A stretch of 41,903 nt of DNA from a bacterium (GCA_905221105.1 CAJNBW010000009.1:1-41903), one strand, 5' to 3'; numbered from the stretch's first letter, positions 19,199-27,408 are shown. Notes: generated from the letters alone by a model not told the origin. Numbers and translations: made by a program.

Positions 19199-19375
19199 TT
19201 AGAATTTTTTACGTTTACGAGCTGCTTCTGATTTACGTTTACGTTTTACAGAAGGTTTTTCATAGAATTCACGTTTGCGTGTTTCTTGAAGAGTACCAGC
19301 TTTAGTAACCGCACGTTTGAAACGACGAAGTGCGTCGTCAAGAGATTCATTCTTACGTACTACTGTTTTAGACAT
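19199..19375 (-). CDS. rpsU: 30S ribosomal protein S21
   Basis: 58 residues, highly basic, with the S21 pattern [20 protein letters not shown] and a lysine/arginine-rich C-terminus ending RKRKKF. Component of the small ribosomal subunit near the 3' end of 16S rRNA. The start at 19375 gives the family's normal length; an upstream in-frame codon at 19399 would add eight residues not seen in the family. GGGAGTG precedes the ATG. Transcribed alone from a good promoter and ended by its own hairpin. Confidence 0.97.
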
Positions 19376-19409
19376 TTTTTTCACTCCCTTCAAGTTCAAG
19401 ATCTATTCT

Positions 19410-19438
19410 ATTTTACACGTAAAAGGAATAATTGTCAA
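19410..19438 (-). promoter_or_regulatory. rpsU promoter
   Basis: TTGACA (19438-19433), 17-base spacer, TAAAAT (19415-19410) on the minus strand; a near-consensus sigma-A promoter about 35 bases before the start codon. Confidence 0.88.
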
Positions 19439-19513
19439 GAAAAAATGCGGTTTAATTTTGATTTTTTCTTCCATTTATACAAGAGTTGAAGGCATTCAAT
19501 AGAACATTGCTTT

Positions 19514-20221
19514 TTATTTTTCAAGTAAGCTAAGCGCTTCAGCATCCGCAATAATCGTCACATCAGGGTGATTTTGCAGGCTACTTGCAGGTAGGTTCTC
19601 AGTCACTGGACCAGACACGGTTCCAGCAATGGCTTCTGCTTTTGATTCACCGTAAGCAAAGAGAATAATAGACTTGGCATCCAAGATGTTTTTAATCCCC
19701 ATTGAAATAGCTTGGGTTGGGACATCTTCAATCTTGTCAAAGAAGCGAGCATTGGCTTCAATAGTAGACTGGTCAAGCTCTACAAGGTGTGTTTGACTGT
19801 CAAATGGAGTGCCAGGCTCATTAAAACCAATATGTCCATTACGACCAATTCCCAAGATTTGCAGGTCCACTGGATGGTCAGCCAAAATTTGATTGTAGCG
19901 TTCAACTTCAGCTTCAGCATGATCCTTAACCCCACGAGGCAAGAAACTTTCTTTAAATGGTTTTTGGTTGAACAAGTTTTCTTGCATGAAGTGGCGGTAA
20001 GACTGAGGATTGTCGCCATCAAGGCCTACATACTCATCAAGGTTGACACTGGTTAGATTTGAAAAATCAAGGTCACTTTCAACGATTTCCTTGTAAAATT
20101 CAAGTGGGCTGCTTCCTGTCGCAAGTCCCAATGTTTGAGCGCCATTGGCTAATTTCTCCTTCAAAATCTCAAACGCAACTTTTCCACCTTCAACTTGGTT
20201 TTCAACTTTAATGACTTTCAT
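19514..20221 (-). CDS. nagB: Glucosamine-6-phosphate deaminase
   Basis: Converts glucosamine-6-phosphate to fructose-6-phosphate and ammonia, linking amino-sugar use to glycolysis. The 235-residue product contains [11 protein letters not shown] (sugar-phosphate binding), NLDEYVGL and the active-site signature [14 protein letters not shown]. The ATG at 20221 with GGAGG upstream starts MKVIKVEN, the usual N-terminus; an earlier in-frame codon at 20236 is less likely. Divergent from queA. The promoter carries a palindrome fitting the GntR-family repressor NagR, so induction by amino-sugar phosphates is expected. Confidence 0.97.
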   Translation of the reverse strand: MKVIKVENQVEGGKVAFEILKEKLANGAQTLGLATGSSPLEFYKEIVESDLDFSNLTSVNLDEYVGLDGDNPQSYRHFMQENLFNQKPFKESFLPRGVKDHAEAEVERYNQILADHPVDLQILGIGRNGHIGFNEPGTPFDSQTHLVELDQSTIEANARFFDKIEDVPTQAISMGIKNILDAKSIILFAYGESKAEAIAGTVSGPVTENLPASSLQNHPDVTIIADAEALSLLEK

Positions 20222-20250
20222 CTTTTCATCCTCCATTTCTATCTATATTC

Positions 20251-20279
20251 ATTATATGGTATAGACCAATTTTTGTCAA
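20251..20279 (-). promoter_or_regulatory. nagB promoter with embedded NagR-type operator
   Basis: TTGACA (20279-20274), 17-base spacer, TATAAT (20256-20251). The spacer contains TGGTCTATACCA (20268-20257), which differs at one position from a perfect TGGTCTAGACCA palindrome, the core reported for NagR/DasR-type (YvoA) GntR repressors. Binding there would block RNA polymerase directly. Confidence 0.85.
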
Positions 20280-20326
20280 GTGAAAACGATTTAATTTCTA
20301 AAAAAAGAGCGTCCAAACTTGAAACA

Positions 20327-20335
20327 TGTTATAAT
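20327..20335 (+). promoter_or_regulatory. Extended -10 promoter of queA
   Basis: TGTTATAAT (20327-20335) is a TG-extended -10 box 36 bases before the preferred queA start; no convincing -35 at 17 bases. Confidence 0.65.
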
Positions 20336-20371
20336 GGATAAGATTAGAACTTAGAAAGAATGAACAGATAT

Positions 20372-21400
20372 ATGAATACAGCTGATTTTGATTTCCACTT
20401 GCCAGAGGAATTGATTGCCCAAACCCCTCTTGAAAAACGGGATGCCTCTAAACTCCTCATCGTCAATCGTGAGACGGGAGAAATGCAGGATAAACACTTC
20501 CACTCTATTATTGATATGCTGGAACCTGGTGATGCCCTTGTTATGAACGACACCCGAGTTCTTCCTGCTCGCCTCTATGGTCAAAAAGAGGAGACAGGAG
20601 GCCATGTGGAACTTCTCCTCCTAAAAAACACTGCTGGAGATGAGTGGGAAGTTTTGGCTAAACCTGCCAAACGCCTCAAGGTTGGCACTCGTGTCAGCTT
20701 TGGTGACGGCCGTCTCAGCGCTGTCGTTACGGAAGAATTGACCCACGGGGGCCGTATCGTCCGCTTTGAGTACCAAGGAATTTTCCTAGAAGTCTTGGAA
20801 AGTCTGGGTGAAATGCCACTGCCACCTTATATCCACGAAAAACTGGATGACCGTGAACGTTATCAAACCGTCTACGCTAAAGAAAGTGGCTCTGCTGCAG
20901 CACCGACTGCTGGTCTTCACTTCACCAAAGAACTGCTGGCAGAAATCCAAGCCAAGGGTGTTCATCTAGTCTATCTGACTCTTCATGTCGGACTCGGAAC
21001 CTTTAGACCTGTCTCTGTGGATAATCTGGACGAACACGAAATGCACTCAGAATTCTACCAGCTTTCTGAGGAAGCAGCTGCCACCCTTCGCTCTGTTAAG
21101 GAAAATGGTGGTCGCGTCATCGCTGTCGGAACCACTTCTATCCGCACCTTGGAGACTATTGGTTCCAAGTTTGATGGGCAAATCCAAGCAGATTCTGGCT
21201 GGACCAATATCTTTATCAAACCTGGCTACGAATGGAAGGTTGTAGATGCCTTTTCAACAAACTTCCACCTGCCAAAATCAACTCTGGTCATGTTGGTTTC
21301 TGCCTTTGCAGGCCGTGAATTAGTCTTAGATGCTTACCATCATGCCATTCAAGAACACTACCGTTTCTTCAGTTTCGGTGATGCCATGTTTATCTATTAA
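20372..21400 (+). CDS. queA: S-adenosylmethionine:tRNA ribosyltransferase-isomerase
   Basis: Transfers and isomerises the ribosyl part of SAM onto preQ1 at tRNA position 34 to give epoxyqueuosine. The 342-residue product begins [19 protein letters not shown] and contains [14 protein letters not shown] and [12 protein letters not shown], hallmark QueA segments, and it has the family's normal length. An in-frame ATG at 20360 would add four residues; neither start has a strong ribosome binding site, and 20372 is chosen for family agreement. Only large plus-strand gene here, divergent from nagB. Confidence 0.96.
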   Translation: MNTADFDFHLPEELIAQTPLEKRDASKLLIVNRETGEMQDKHFHSIIDMLEPGDALVMNDTRVLPARLYGQKEETGGHVELLLLKNTAGDEWEVLAKPAKRLKVGTRVSFGDGRLSAVVTEELTHGGRIVRFEYQGIFLEVLESLGEMPLPPYIHEKLDDRERYQTVYAKESGSAAAPTAGLHFTKELLAEIQAKGVHLVYLTLHVGLGTFRPVSVDNLDEHEMHSEFYQLSEEAAATLRSVKENGGRVIAVGTTSIRTLETIGSKFDGQIQADSGWTNIFIKPGYEWKVVDAFSTNFHLPKSTLVMLVSAFAGRELVLDAYHHAIQEHYRFFSFGDAMFIY

Positions 21401-21410
21401 TTTACATAAT

Positions 21411-21460
21411 CAAAAAACGCATATTATCAGGCAAATAAAACCTTGATAGTATGCGTTTTG
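21411..21460. terminator. Bidirectional terminator between queA and the yihY-like gene
   Basis: CAAAAAACGCATA-TTATCAGG pairs with CCTTGATA-GTATGCGTTTTG. The A/T-rich flanks serve both convergent genes. A closely related hairpin lies at 16298-16350. Confidence 0.85.
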
Positions 21461-21474
21461 TTATGGATAAAGAA

Positions 21475-22335
21475 TTAGTCTGTTCTCAAGCTCGTATCTT
21501 TCAAACTCTGCACACTGGCATTGATCACCGCTCCGACAATCAAAATCTTAGCGATGAGAATAAACCAGAACATCATGACCACCACGACAACGGAACTGAA
21601 GAAACGAACGTCCACGAGGTGATTAACATAGTTGTTGACATAGACTGAAAAGATATTAAGCAGGAAGACCAAGGTCAACAAGACAAAGGCACTACCTGGC
21701 AATACATGTCGAATTCGTCGCACCTTAACATTGGGCAGAAAATAATAAAGCATAACCAAGATGGCAAAAATCAAGGCATAGACCAAGGGGCCTGTTAGAT
21801 CTTGCAGGTAATCAAATAGGGGACTATCCGATTTCCAGTAGCTTTTGATAAGGTTGAGGAGCATGCGACCAAAAACACTCAGAAAGAGAGCCAAGGCAAA
21901 GAGAATCTGCAATCCGAAACTGACAAACAAACTCATGAGCTGATGGGAAATCATTCCACGATTTTTTGCTACTCCATAGGCTTTATTAAAGGCTTTCTGC
22001 AGGAAATTCATGGATTTTGAAAAGGTCCAGAGGGCTGACAAAACCGCAAAACTCAACAAGCCCGTTGAAGGTTGGGTCAGTACTTCTGTAATAATCTTTG
22101 CAACCACATCATAGACCGTATCCGGCAAAAATTCATTGACAACCTTTAAAAAATTGGAAACTGGAATCTGAAAATAGGGGAGGATATTAACCACCACCAA
22201 AAGCAGGGGAAAAATCGAAATCAACCAATAGTAAGCTACCGCGACACTAGTCAATTCACTATCTGAGGCTTGATAATAATGCAAAAAAGCTTTTACTAAA
22301 GGCCTGTCTATCAGCTCTTTCCACCACTTCTTCAT
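21475..22335 (-). CDS. YihY/UPF0761 family inner membrane protein
   Basis: 286 residues with about six hydrophobic segments; the pattern LTSVAVAYYWLISIFPLLLVVV near the N-terminus and GSAFVLLTLVFLLNIFSVYVNNYVN later fits the YihY (formerly 'RNase BN') family. These are integral membrane proteins of uncertain function; the RNase BN name is a historical misassignment. The ATG at 22335 follows AAGGAG by six bases; a GTG at 22350 lies upstream but is less likely. A BOX element separates it from the antiporter gene. Confidence 0.88.
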   Translation of the reverse strand: MKKWWKELIDRPLVKAFLHYYQASDSELTSVAVAYYWLISIFPLLLVVVNILPYFQIPVSNFLKVVNEFLPDTVYDVVAKIITEVLTQPSTGLLSFAVLSALWTFSKSMNFLQKAFNKAYGVAKNRGMISHQLMSLFVSFGLQILFALALFLSVFGRMLLNLIKSYWKSDSPLFDYLQDLTGPLVYALIFAILVMLYYFLPNVKVRRIRHVLPGSAFVLLTLVFLLNIFSVYVNNYVNHLVDVRFFSSVVVVVMMFWFILIAKILIVGAVINASVQSLKDTSLRTD

Positions 22336-22359
22336 GTCACACTCCTTCACTTACAATCT

Positions 22360-22474
22360 TATACTCAATGAAAATCAAAGAGCAAACTAGGAAGCTAGCC
22401 GCAGGTTGCTCAAAACACTGTTTTGAGGTTGCAGATAGAGCTGACGTGGTTTGAAGAGATTTTCGAAGAGTATT
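22360..22474 (-). repeat. BOX element with an internal deletion
   Basis: Begins tatactcaatgaaaatcaaag and ends tttcgaagagtatt like the other copies. However, the segment between gcagatagagctgacg and the boxA end is short: the gaagtcag and cggcaaggcga parts are missing. About 115 bp against about 153 bp for the full copies. Confidence 0.9.
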
Positions 22475-22476
22475 AA

Positions 22477-24531
22477 CTAATTTCTTCTTACCAATTCCAT
22501 CATATCATAAGGCAGGGTATTGGCAGCTTCCTTCAAGGAATAGTTCTCTAAGTTATTCACATTTTGTCGTAATTTCTTGGCATACTTGGTCGTAATCAAT
22601 CGTTTCTCTTCATATTCGAAAATCAATTTGCGCTCCAGATAATAGCCTCTCAGCATTTCATCGATATTGTTTGGTTTGACACGATTGATAACCCGTTCTA
22701 CAAAGGCACCACTGGTAATAATAGCTGTTTCTCGGAGACGAGAATCCTGCATGAAGCTGATTAAAGAACTCTTATAAACCCCTTTAAGGTTCTCCAAACT
22801 TTCGATAATCATCTCTGTATTTTCTAGATAGAGCTCTGCGATTTGGTCATAGTCAAGAGCTCTGAGTTTCTTAGATTCTTCATTTTTCCAACTGCGGAAG
22901 GTCTTGCCAAAGGTAAAGACTTCATGAAGGAGAAAGCGTAGAATCCTCAAGGAAACAAGGAAGTAATAGGTCAACCGTGAAGCAAACTTGCGATTGATAC
23001 CTTGTTCCATGTTTTTCAAATAACGTTGGTAAACCCGATAAGCACGCTCACTCATCTTGCCTTCCTCGTAAGCTTGTTCCAAACCATCACTTTCAATACT
23101 GAGGATAAGAAGTTTCAAGGCCTCCCAGTCTTCTTGAGCTCCCTTATTTTCTTGACTCAAAATGAGATTTTCAATACGTCCATGGTAATTATCAATAGCC
23201 GCATAGAGGGGAAGTTTATTTCTGGTATCTTCCAACTCTTTTTCCAACTCTAGCGTCACTTCATTCAAAATGGCGATATGCATGAGATAGTCCTTGCTTT
23301 CTTCCTGTTCATCAGAAAGATGAGGCAAGACCAAGAGACCTGTTAAAAAGCTGACAAGCGTCACCCCTGCGACAAGGAAAAGTAAGATAGGATACTCCTG
23401 CTCTAGATTACTTGGTATCAGAAGAATTGTAGCGATTGACACCGTTCCCTTGACACCTGAGAAGGTCAAGAGAAGCATATCCTTCGTATACTTATTCAAC
23501 TTTTTCTTGAGGCGCCGTGTCCTGTAGGCATAATAGCCATAAATCATGATAAAACGAATGGCAAAGAGGACAAAGGTAAGGGCAACAAGAGATACCAGCA
23601 AGAGTAAGGGATTATAGATTGGATTGGTTAAGATAGGTTCTGCTATCATTTCCAACTCCATTCCCAAAATCACAAAGACAGAACCGTTGAGCATAAAGGT
23701 CACTGTATGCCAGACTGTCTCGGTCACCGTATCCACTTGGGCTTCGAGAAGCGTGATTTTCTTAAAGCGACTTGCCTTCAAAATCCCCGCAACCACAACG
23801 GCAATAATCCCAGAAACGTGTACCTCTTCTGCTAGGAAGAAGGTCACCAGAGGTAAACTCAATTCTAATAAAAGTTCGCTGGCAATATCCGTTGCGCGCA
23901 CACTTAGCAAGAAAGTATGGAGGAAGCGATTGGTCATAGCTGTTAAAAAGCCAATCAAAAAACCGCCTAGAATTGAAAAGATGAGCGAACTACCAGCTTG
24001 ACCGAGGGAAAAGGCTCCTGTTGTCCAAGCGGCCAAGGCCACCTGAAAGGCCACCAAGCCAGAAGCATCATTCAAGAGACCTTCACCTTTGAGGATATTG
24101 GACACGCGCTTAGGAAAGCTAAACCGCTCCGAAAGAGAGGCAAATGCCACCAAATCCGTAGGCCCAAGGGCTGCCCCAACAGCCAAGCAAGCTGCCAAGG
24201 GAAGGCTGAGCCAAAGAAGATGGGCCAAGCCACCCAAACTCAGGGTCGAGATGAAAATCACTGGAAATATGAGATAGACAATGATTCGCCAGTGTTTTAA
24301 AATAGCCGTAATATCCGCTTCTTCGGACTCTCGGAAAAGCAAGGGCCCGATAACCAGTGCCAAAAACAACTCCGTATTAAGGTGAAAGTCGGTATTGGGT
24401 AAAAAGAGACCAATCACAATTCCCAAAAGAATCTGCACCAAAGGGAGGGGCAAAAAGGGCAAGAGCTTATTGGTTGTACTTGAGACAATCAAGACCAGTA
24501 AAAATAGGATGAGGTAAATCAGTAATTCCAC
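22477..24531 (-). CDS. CPA1-family Na+/H+ antiporter
   Basis: 684 residues: about 12 membrane helices over the first 410 residues and a cytosolic, charged C-terminal domain of about 270 residues. Features of the cation:proton antiporter 1 family include ALGPTDLVAFASL, the GEGLLNDASGLVAF stretch with the conserved Asn-Asp pair, and FSGVKGTVSIATILL. It probably exchanges Na+ (or K+) for protons across the cytoplasmic membrane. The start is GTG at 24531, with AAGGAGG six bases upstream, 11 bases after the stop of the preceding small gene, so it is operonic. Confidence 0.92.
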   Translation of the reverse strand: MELLIYLILFLLVLIVSSTTNKLLPFLPLPLVQILLGIVIGLFLPNTDFHLNTELFLALVIGPLLFRESEEADITAILKHWRIIVYLIFPVIFISTLSLGGLAHLLWLSLPLAACLAVGAALGPTDLVAFASLSERFSFPKRVSNILKGEGLLNDASGLVAFQVALAAWTTGAFSLGQAGSSLIFSILGGFLIGFLTAMTNRFLHTFLLSVRATDIASELLLELSLPLVTFFLAEEVHVSGIIAVVVAGILKASRFKKITLLEAQVDTVTETVWHTVTFMLNGSVFVILGMELEMIAEPILTNPIYNPLLLLVSLVALTFVLFAIRFIMIYGYYAYRTRRLKKKLNKYTKDMLLLTFSGVKGTVSIATILLIPSNLEQEYPILLFLVAGVTLVSFLTGLLVLPHLSDEQEESKDYLMHIAILNEVTLELEKELEDTRNKLPLYAAIDNYHGRIENLILSQENKGAQEDWEALKLLILSIESDGLEQAYEEGKMSERAYRVYQRYLKNMEQGINRKFASRLTYYFLVSLRILRFLLHEVFTFGKTFRSWKNEESKKLRALDYDQIAELYLENTEMIIESLENLKGVYKSSLISFMQDSRLRETAIITSGAFVERVINRVKPNNIDEMLRGYYLERKLIFEYEEKRLITTKYAKKLRQNVNNLENYSLKEAANTLPYDMMELVRRN

Positions 24532-24542
24532 GCAATTCCTCC

Positions 24543-24797
24543 TTAGTCTTTTTTACAACAGAATTCAAATATCTCCTTCTGCTCTTTGATTTTTTGATCA
24601 ATCTTGGAACAGTCTTTGTGCTCAATTTTTCTCTGACACCGTTCCATTTCAAGAGCGACTAATTTTTTCTTGATTTTAAGCATTTTTTTGCTCATATGCG
24701 CTTGGTCTAGCACTCCCACTGCTCTTTCGTGGTGGGTTGATTCGACAAATTTCTGGCGCATAGCATCTAGCTTTTCACGTAGGTATTGTTTATCCAT
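24543..24797 (-). CDS. Small conserved-looking hypothetical protein, 84 residues
   Basis: Strongly charged and mostly helical (about 25 Lys/Arg). It contains the heptad-like stretch MSKKMLKIKKKLVALEMERCQRKIEH and four cysteines, three near the C-terminus (CSK, then CC). Not recognised as a named family. Its ATG overlaps the stop of the methyltransferase gene by 8 bases (ATGGATAA) and the antiporter follows 11 bases on, so it is very likely translated as part of this operon. The Cys pair could bind metal, but that is speculation. Confidence 0.75.
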   Translation of the reverse strand: MDKQYLREKLDAMRQKFVESTHHERAVGVLDQAHMSKKMLKIKKKLVALEMERCQRKIEHKDCSKIDQKIKEQKEIFEFCCKKD

Positions 24798-25347
24798 GTC
24801 TATATCTCTCTAATTTTTCAATCATAACTAAAAAGGGTGGGTTGTTGACTTGATTTAAAGTTCGATAAATGGCAGCTGTGTACTCTTGTTGGTTCAACTG
24901 GCTAACAAAATCCAAGACAGCATCCCTCTCGAGGTCGCCACCTTCATGACCATAGTAGATCATAATGGCAATCCGTCCCCCTTTGACAAGTAAGTGGCAC
25001 AACTTTTCTAATGCCTCAATAGTTGTCTGAGGTTGGGTAATGACGGATTTATCAGCCGACGGTAAATAGCCCAGATTAAAAATCCCTGCCTTGGCTTCTG
25101 TCACAAACTGGTCCAGTGTCTCATGGCCTTGCAAGATTAACTGGGCATTTGTCATTCCAGCCTGGTCCAAACGCTCTTGGGTTTTCTCCAGAGCTTGCTC
25201 CTGAATATCAAAAGCATAGACTTGCTTAGCTAGCTTGGCTAGAAAAAGCGTGTCATGGCCATTTCCCATGGTCGCATCCACTACGATATCATCCTGAGTC
25301 ACTACCTCAGCCAAAAAATCATGGGCCATTTCAAGTGGTCTTTTCAT
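24790..25347 (-). CDS. mnmM: SAM-dependent methyltransferase, MnmM (YtqB) family
   Basis: 185 residues with Rossmann-fold motifs: VDATMGNGHDTLFLAKL (motif I), VYAFDIQEQAL (motif II), FNLGYLPSADK (motif IV) and an IMIYYGHEGG segment. This is the YtqB/'rRNA methylase' (PF06962) family, which was shown to be MnmM, methylating 5-aminomethyl(2-thio)uridine at tRNA wobble position 34 in Gram-positives. The start at 25347 is set by AGGAG seven bases upstream; it overlaps the end of the radical SAM gene by 17 bases. The pairing with the YtqA-like gene supports the assignment. Confidence 0.9.
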   Translation of the reverse strand: MKRPLEMAHDFLAEVVTQDDIVVDATMGNGHDTLFLAKLAKQVYAFDIQEQALEKTQERLDQAGMTNAQLILQGHETLDQFVTEAKAGIFNLGYLPSADKSVITQPQTTIEALEKLCHLLVKGGRIAIMIYYGHEGGDLERDAVLDFVSQLNQQEYTAAIYRTLNQVNNPPFLVMIEKLERYRHG

Positions 25348-26278
25348 TTTCAAACTCCTGTTTTACAGCCTTGCATCCTTGGACACTTCCACGACGTCGC
25401 ATTTCAGTTTCAATAGCATTTAGGACTTCCCATTTATTGAGACTCCACATAGGACCGATCAGCATATCTCTAGGTGCATCTCCTGTGATTCGATGGATGA
25501 CAATATGTTTGGGAATGATTTCCAGTTGGTCACAGATGACCTTAACATATTCGTCCTGACTCATCAGTTGTAAGCGTCCCTCATGGTAATCCCGTTGCAT
25601 ACGTGTATTTGTCATGAGGTGAAGCAAGTGCAGTTTAATTCCTTGAATATCGTTATCCGTAACACAGCGGCGTACATTTTCAACCATCATCTCATGAGTT
25701 TCACCAGGCAAACCATTGATCAAATGAGAAACAATCTCAATCTTAGGATACTTTCTCAAACGCTTGACCGTTTCTACGTACAATTCATAGGAATGGGCAC
25801 GGTTAATCAGGTCAGAGGTTGCTTCATAAGTGGTCTGCAAGCCCAATTCAACCGTCACATGCATGCGCTCCGATAACTCAGCCAAATACTCGATGGTTTC
25901 ATCAGGCAAGCAATCTGGGCGTGTTCCGATATTGATTCCTACTACACCCGGCTCATTGATCGCCTGCTCATAACGTTCTCGGATAACTTCCACCTTTTCA
26001 TGGGTGTTGGTAAAATTTTGAAAATAAACCAGATACTTCTGAACATCTGGCCACTTGCGGTGCATAAAGTCAATTTCCTTATAAAATTGCTCACGGATAG
26101 GCGCATCCGGTGCTACGATAGCATCTCCAGAACCAGAAACCGTACAAAAAGTACAGCCCCCATGAGCCACAGTTCCATCACGATTGGGACAGTCGAATCC
26201 CGCATCAATAGGGACTTTAAAAGTCTTTTCTCCAAAGAGTTTTCGATAATAATCATTCAAGGTGTTATAAGATTTCAT
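25331..26278 (-). CDS. mnmL: Radical SAM protein, TIGR01212/YtqA (MnmL) family
   Basis: 315 residues from MKSYNTLNDYYRKLFG. Cysteines C-x11-C-x2-C (CPNRDGTVAHGGCTFC) fit the Elp3-like radical SAM cluster of the TIGR01212 family; GTRPDCLPDE and VELGLQTTY are further family segments. YtqA has been linked to the ammonium-dependent branch of mnm5U34 synthesis, beside MnmM; that function is family knowledge recalled with moderate certainty. The longer frame opening at 26455 extends through the promoter and is not used. A -10 box ends only seven bases before this ATG, so the mRNA is probably leaderless. Confidence 0.88.
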   Translation of the reverse strand: MKSYNTLNDYYRKLFGEKTFKVPIDAGFDCPNRDGTVAHGGCTFCTVSGSGDAIVAPDAPIREQFYKEIDFMHRKWPDVQKYLVYFQNFTNTHEKVEVIRERYEQAINEPGVVGINIGTRPDCLPDETIEYLAELSERMHVTVELGLQTTYEATSDLINRAHSYELYVETVKRLRKYPKIEIVSHLINGLPGETHEMMVENVRRCVTDNDIQGIKLHLLHLMTNTRMQRDYHEGRLQLMSQDEYVKVICDQLEIIPKHIVIHRITGDAPRDMLIGPMWSLNKWEVLNAIETEMRRRGSVQGCKAVKQEFENEKTT

Positions 26279-26285
26279 AACTTTC

Positions 26286-26314
26286 ATTATAACAAAAATC
26301 ACCCACAATCTCAA
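26286..26314 (-). promoter_or_regulatory. Promoter giving a leaderless radical SAM transcript
   Basis: TTGAGA (26314-26309), exactly 17 bases, TATAAT (26291-26286) on the minus strand. The ATG at 26278 is eight bases after the -10 box, where transcription would start, and there is no room for a ribosome binding site. Confidence 0.75.
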
Positions 26315-26369
26315 AAGCCTGACTTTCCTATAAATTCCTCTGTTTCTCATTTCCTTTAGCAATTTTTTA

Positions 26370-26378
26370 TGATACAAT
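26370..26378 (+). promoter_or_regulatory. Extended -10 promoter of the DUF3397 gene
   Basis: TGATACAAT (26370-26378) is a TG-extended -10 box; the -35 (TTTCCT) is weak. The start codon at 26385 falls seven bases beyond it, again suggesting a transcript with almost no leader. Confidence 0.6.
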
Positions 26379-26384
26379 ATGGGT

Positions 26385-26738
26385 ATGATTTTAATGAAAT
26401 TAGCATCTATTTTATTATTGATACTGACCTTAGTAGTCTGCATCATCATAACCAAACTTTTTAGATTAAAAAAACTAGGACGAAACTTTGCGGATCTGGC
26501 CTTTCCAGTCTTGGTATTTGAATATTACCTGATCACAGCTAAAACCTTTACCCATAATTTTCTCCCTAGACTGGGCCTAGCCCTCTCACTCCTAGCTATT
26601 ATTCTCGTTTTTTTCTTTCTTTTGAAAAAACGTAGCTTTTACTATCCTAAATTCATCAAATTCTTCTGGCGTGCAGGATTCTTATTGACCCTTGTCATGT
26701 ATATCGAGATGATTGTTGAATTGATGGCTCAGAAATAA
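26385..26738 (+). CDS. DUF3397-family small membrane protein
   Basis: 117 residues (119 if the ATG at 26379 is used, 114 from 26394), almost entirely four hydrophobic helices: LASILLLILTLVVCIIITKLF, FPVLVFEYYLIT, LGLALSLLAIILVFFFLL and FWRAGFLLTLVMYIEMIVEL. This resembles the DUF3397 family of Lactobacillales/Bacilli membrane proteins, of unknown function. The start is uncertain because no ribosome binding site precedes any of the three ATGs; 26385 coincides with the predicted transcription start. Divergent from the radical SAM gene. Confidence 0.8.
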   Translation: MILMKLASILLLILTLVVCIIITKLFRLKKLGRNFADLAFPVLVFEYYLITAKTFTHNFLPRLGLALSLLAIILVFFFLLKKRSFYYPKFIKFFWRAGFLLTLVMYIEMIVELMAQK

Positions 26739-26750
26739 AAAAATAAAATC

Positions 26751-26796
26751 AAAAACACCTCAATCAAACTAAAATACAGTGGTTGAAGTGTTTTTT
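26751..26796. terminator. Bidirectional terminator
   Basis: AAAAACACCTCAATCA pairs with TGGTTGAAGTGTTTTTT, flanked by A-run and T-run, between the convergent DUF3397 and LiaI/LiaF-like genes. Confidence 0.85.
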
Positions 26797-26819
26797 CTTT
26801 ATCTATTTTTCAATAATTT

Positions 26820-27128
26820 CTATTTACTCTCTTTATCAGGAAATAGGTAACCAATACCTACACAAGCTAGCACACCTGCTCCAATGACTAAGCTACTTGA
26901 AATTGGCAACAGATCCAAAATTGCATTCGCAATGATAAAGGCGATAATCAAACACATCAGACTAGCCTTGTAATCCTTTTTCCAAAGATTCTCTAGAGTG
27001 AAAAAGAGAAACAATCCTACCGGAATCAGTGACCAGAGGTTGACATCCAAACTTAGCCAGCCTACAGAACCAAAATACAATACTGTCGCTGCTGCTACTA
27101 AAAATACAATTCCCAATAATTTTTTCAT
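26820..27128 (-). CDS. LiaI/LiaF-like small membrane protein
   Basis: 102 residues with four hydrophobic segments (LLGIVFLVAAATVLYFGSVGW, LWSLIPVGLFLFFTLEN, ASLMCLIIAFIIANAILDLL, LVIGAGVLACVGIGYLF) and a DKESK tail. It resembles the transmembrane module of LiaI/LiaF-type envelope-stress proteins (DUF5668), but no LiaRS genes are nearby and function is unknown. The start at 27128 is set by GGAGA upstream; the longer frame from 27230 runs through the promoter and is rejected. Single-gene unit. Confidence 0.8.
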   Translation of the reverse strand: MKKLLGIVFLVAAATVLYFGSVGWLSLDVNLWSLIPVGLFLFFTLENLWKKDYKASLMCLIIAFIIANAILDLLPISSSLVIGAGVLACVGIGYLFPDKESK

Positions 27129-27201
27129 TTTTTTGTCTCCAATTTCTTTTTTAGGAACTTGAATTACCTGGTATCGATGCCTCACATCCCTTACAAAAAA
27201 C

Positions 27202-27230
27202 ATTATAGCAGAGGAGTTCTTCAAGAACAA
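27202..27230 (-). promoter_or_regulatory. Promoter of the LiaI/LiaF-like gene
   Basis: TTGTTC (27230-27225), 17 bases, TGC-extended TATAAT (27207-27202) on the minus strand, about 75 bases before the ATG. Confidence 0.75.
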
Positions 27231-27294
27231 GGCCTTTTGCCTATCTGGTCTATATCCCAGTCTATGTGGTTCAATAGTTAAGATAAAATAAAAA

Positions 27295-27316
27295 GAAACC
27301 CAGTAGAATGAGTTTC
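27295..27316 (-). terminator. tRNA-Thr terminator
   Basis: On the minus strand GAAACTCA and TGGGTTTC form an 8-bp stem (one G-U pair) followed by CTTTTTATTTT, starting eight bases after the mature tRNA end. Confidence 0.8.
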
Positions 27317-27323
27317 TTCACTT

Positions 27324-27396
27324 TGCCGATTGCAGGGCTTGAACCTGTGACCTACGCGTTACGAGTGCGTTGCTCTACCAACTGAGCTAAATCGGC
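27324..27396 (-). tRNA. tRNA-Thr (anticodon CGU)
   Basis: 73 bases folding as a cloverleaf: acceptor GCCGATT/AATCGGC, D-arm with AGCTCAGTTGGTAGAGC, anticodon loop CTCGTAA (anticodon CGT in DNA, reading ACG), T-arm with AGGTTCAAGCCCT, discriminator A. CCA is not encoded. Confidence 0.96.
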
Positions 27397-27408
27397 GATT
27401 ACACTTAC

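Noticed and set aside
23998..24300. 100-codon plus-strand frame within the antiporter gene
   Set aside because: Fully antisense to a well-supported membrane-protein gene with clear family motifs.
26288..26455. N-terminal extension of the radical SAM protein to 26455
   Set aside because: The extension covers the promoter and the divergent gene's start, and homologues begin at MKSYNTL-like positions.
27129..27230. Upstream extension of the LiaI/LiaF-like protein
   Set aside because: It includes the predicted promoter; the internal ATG at 27128 has GGAGA and a natural hydrophobic N-terminus.
27324..27396. tRNA gene as integration site of a mobile element
   Set aside because: No integrase gene and no second copy of the tRNA 3' end was seen nearby; flanking genes are ordinary chromosomal units.
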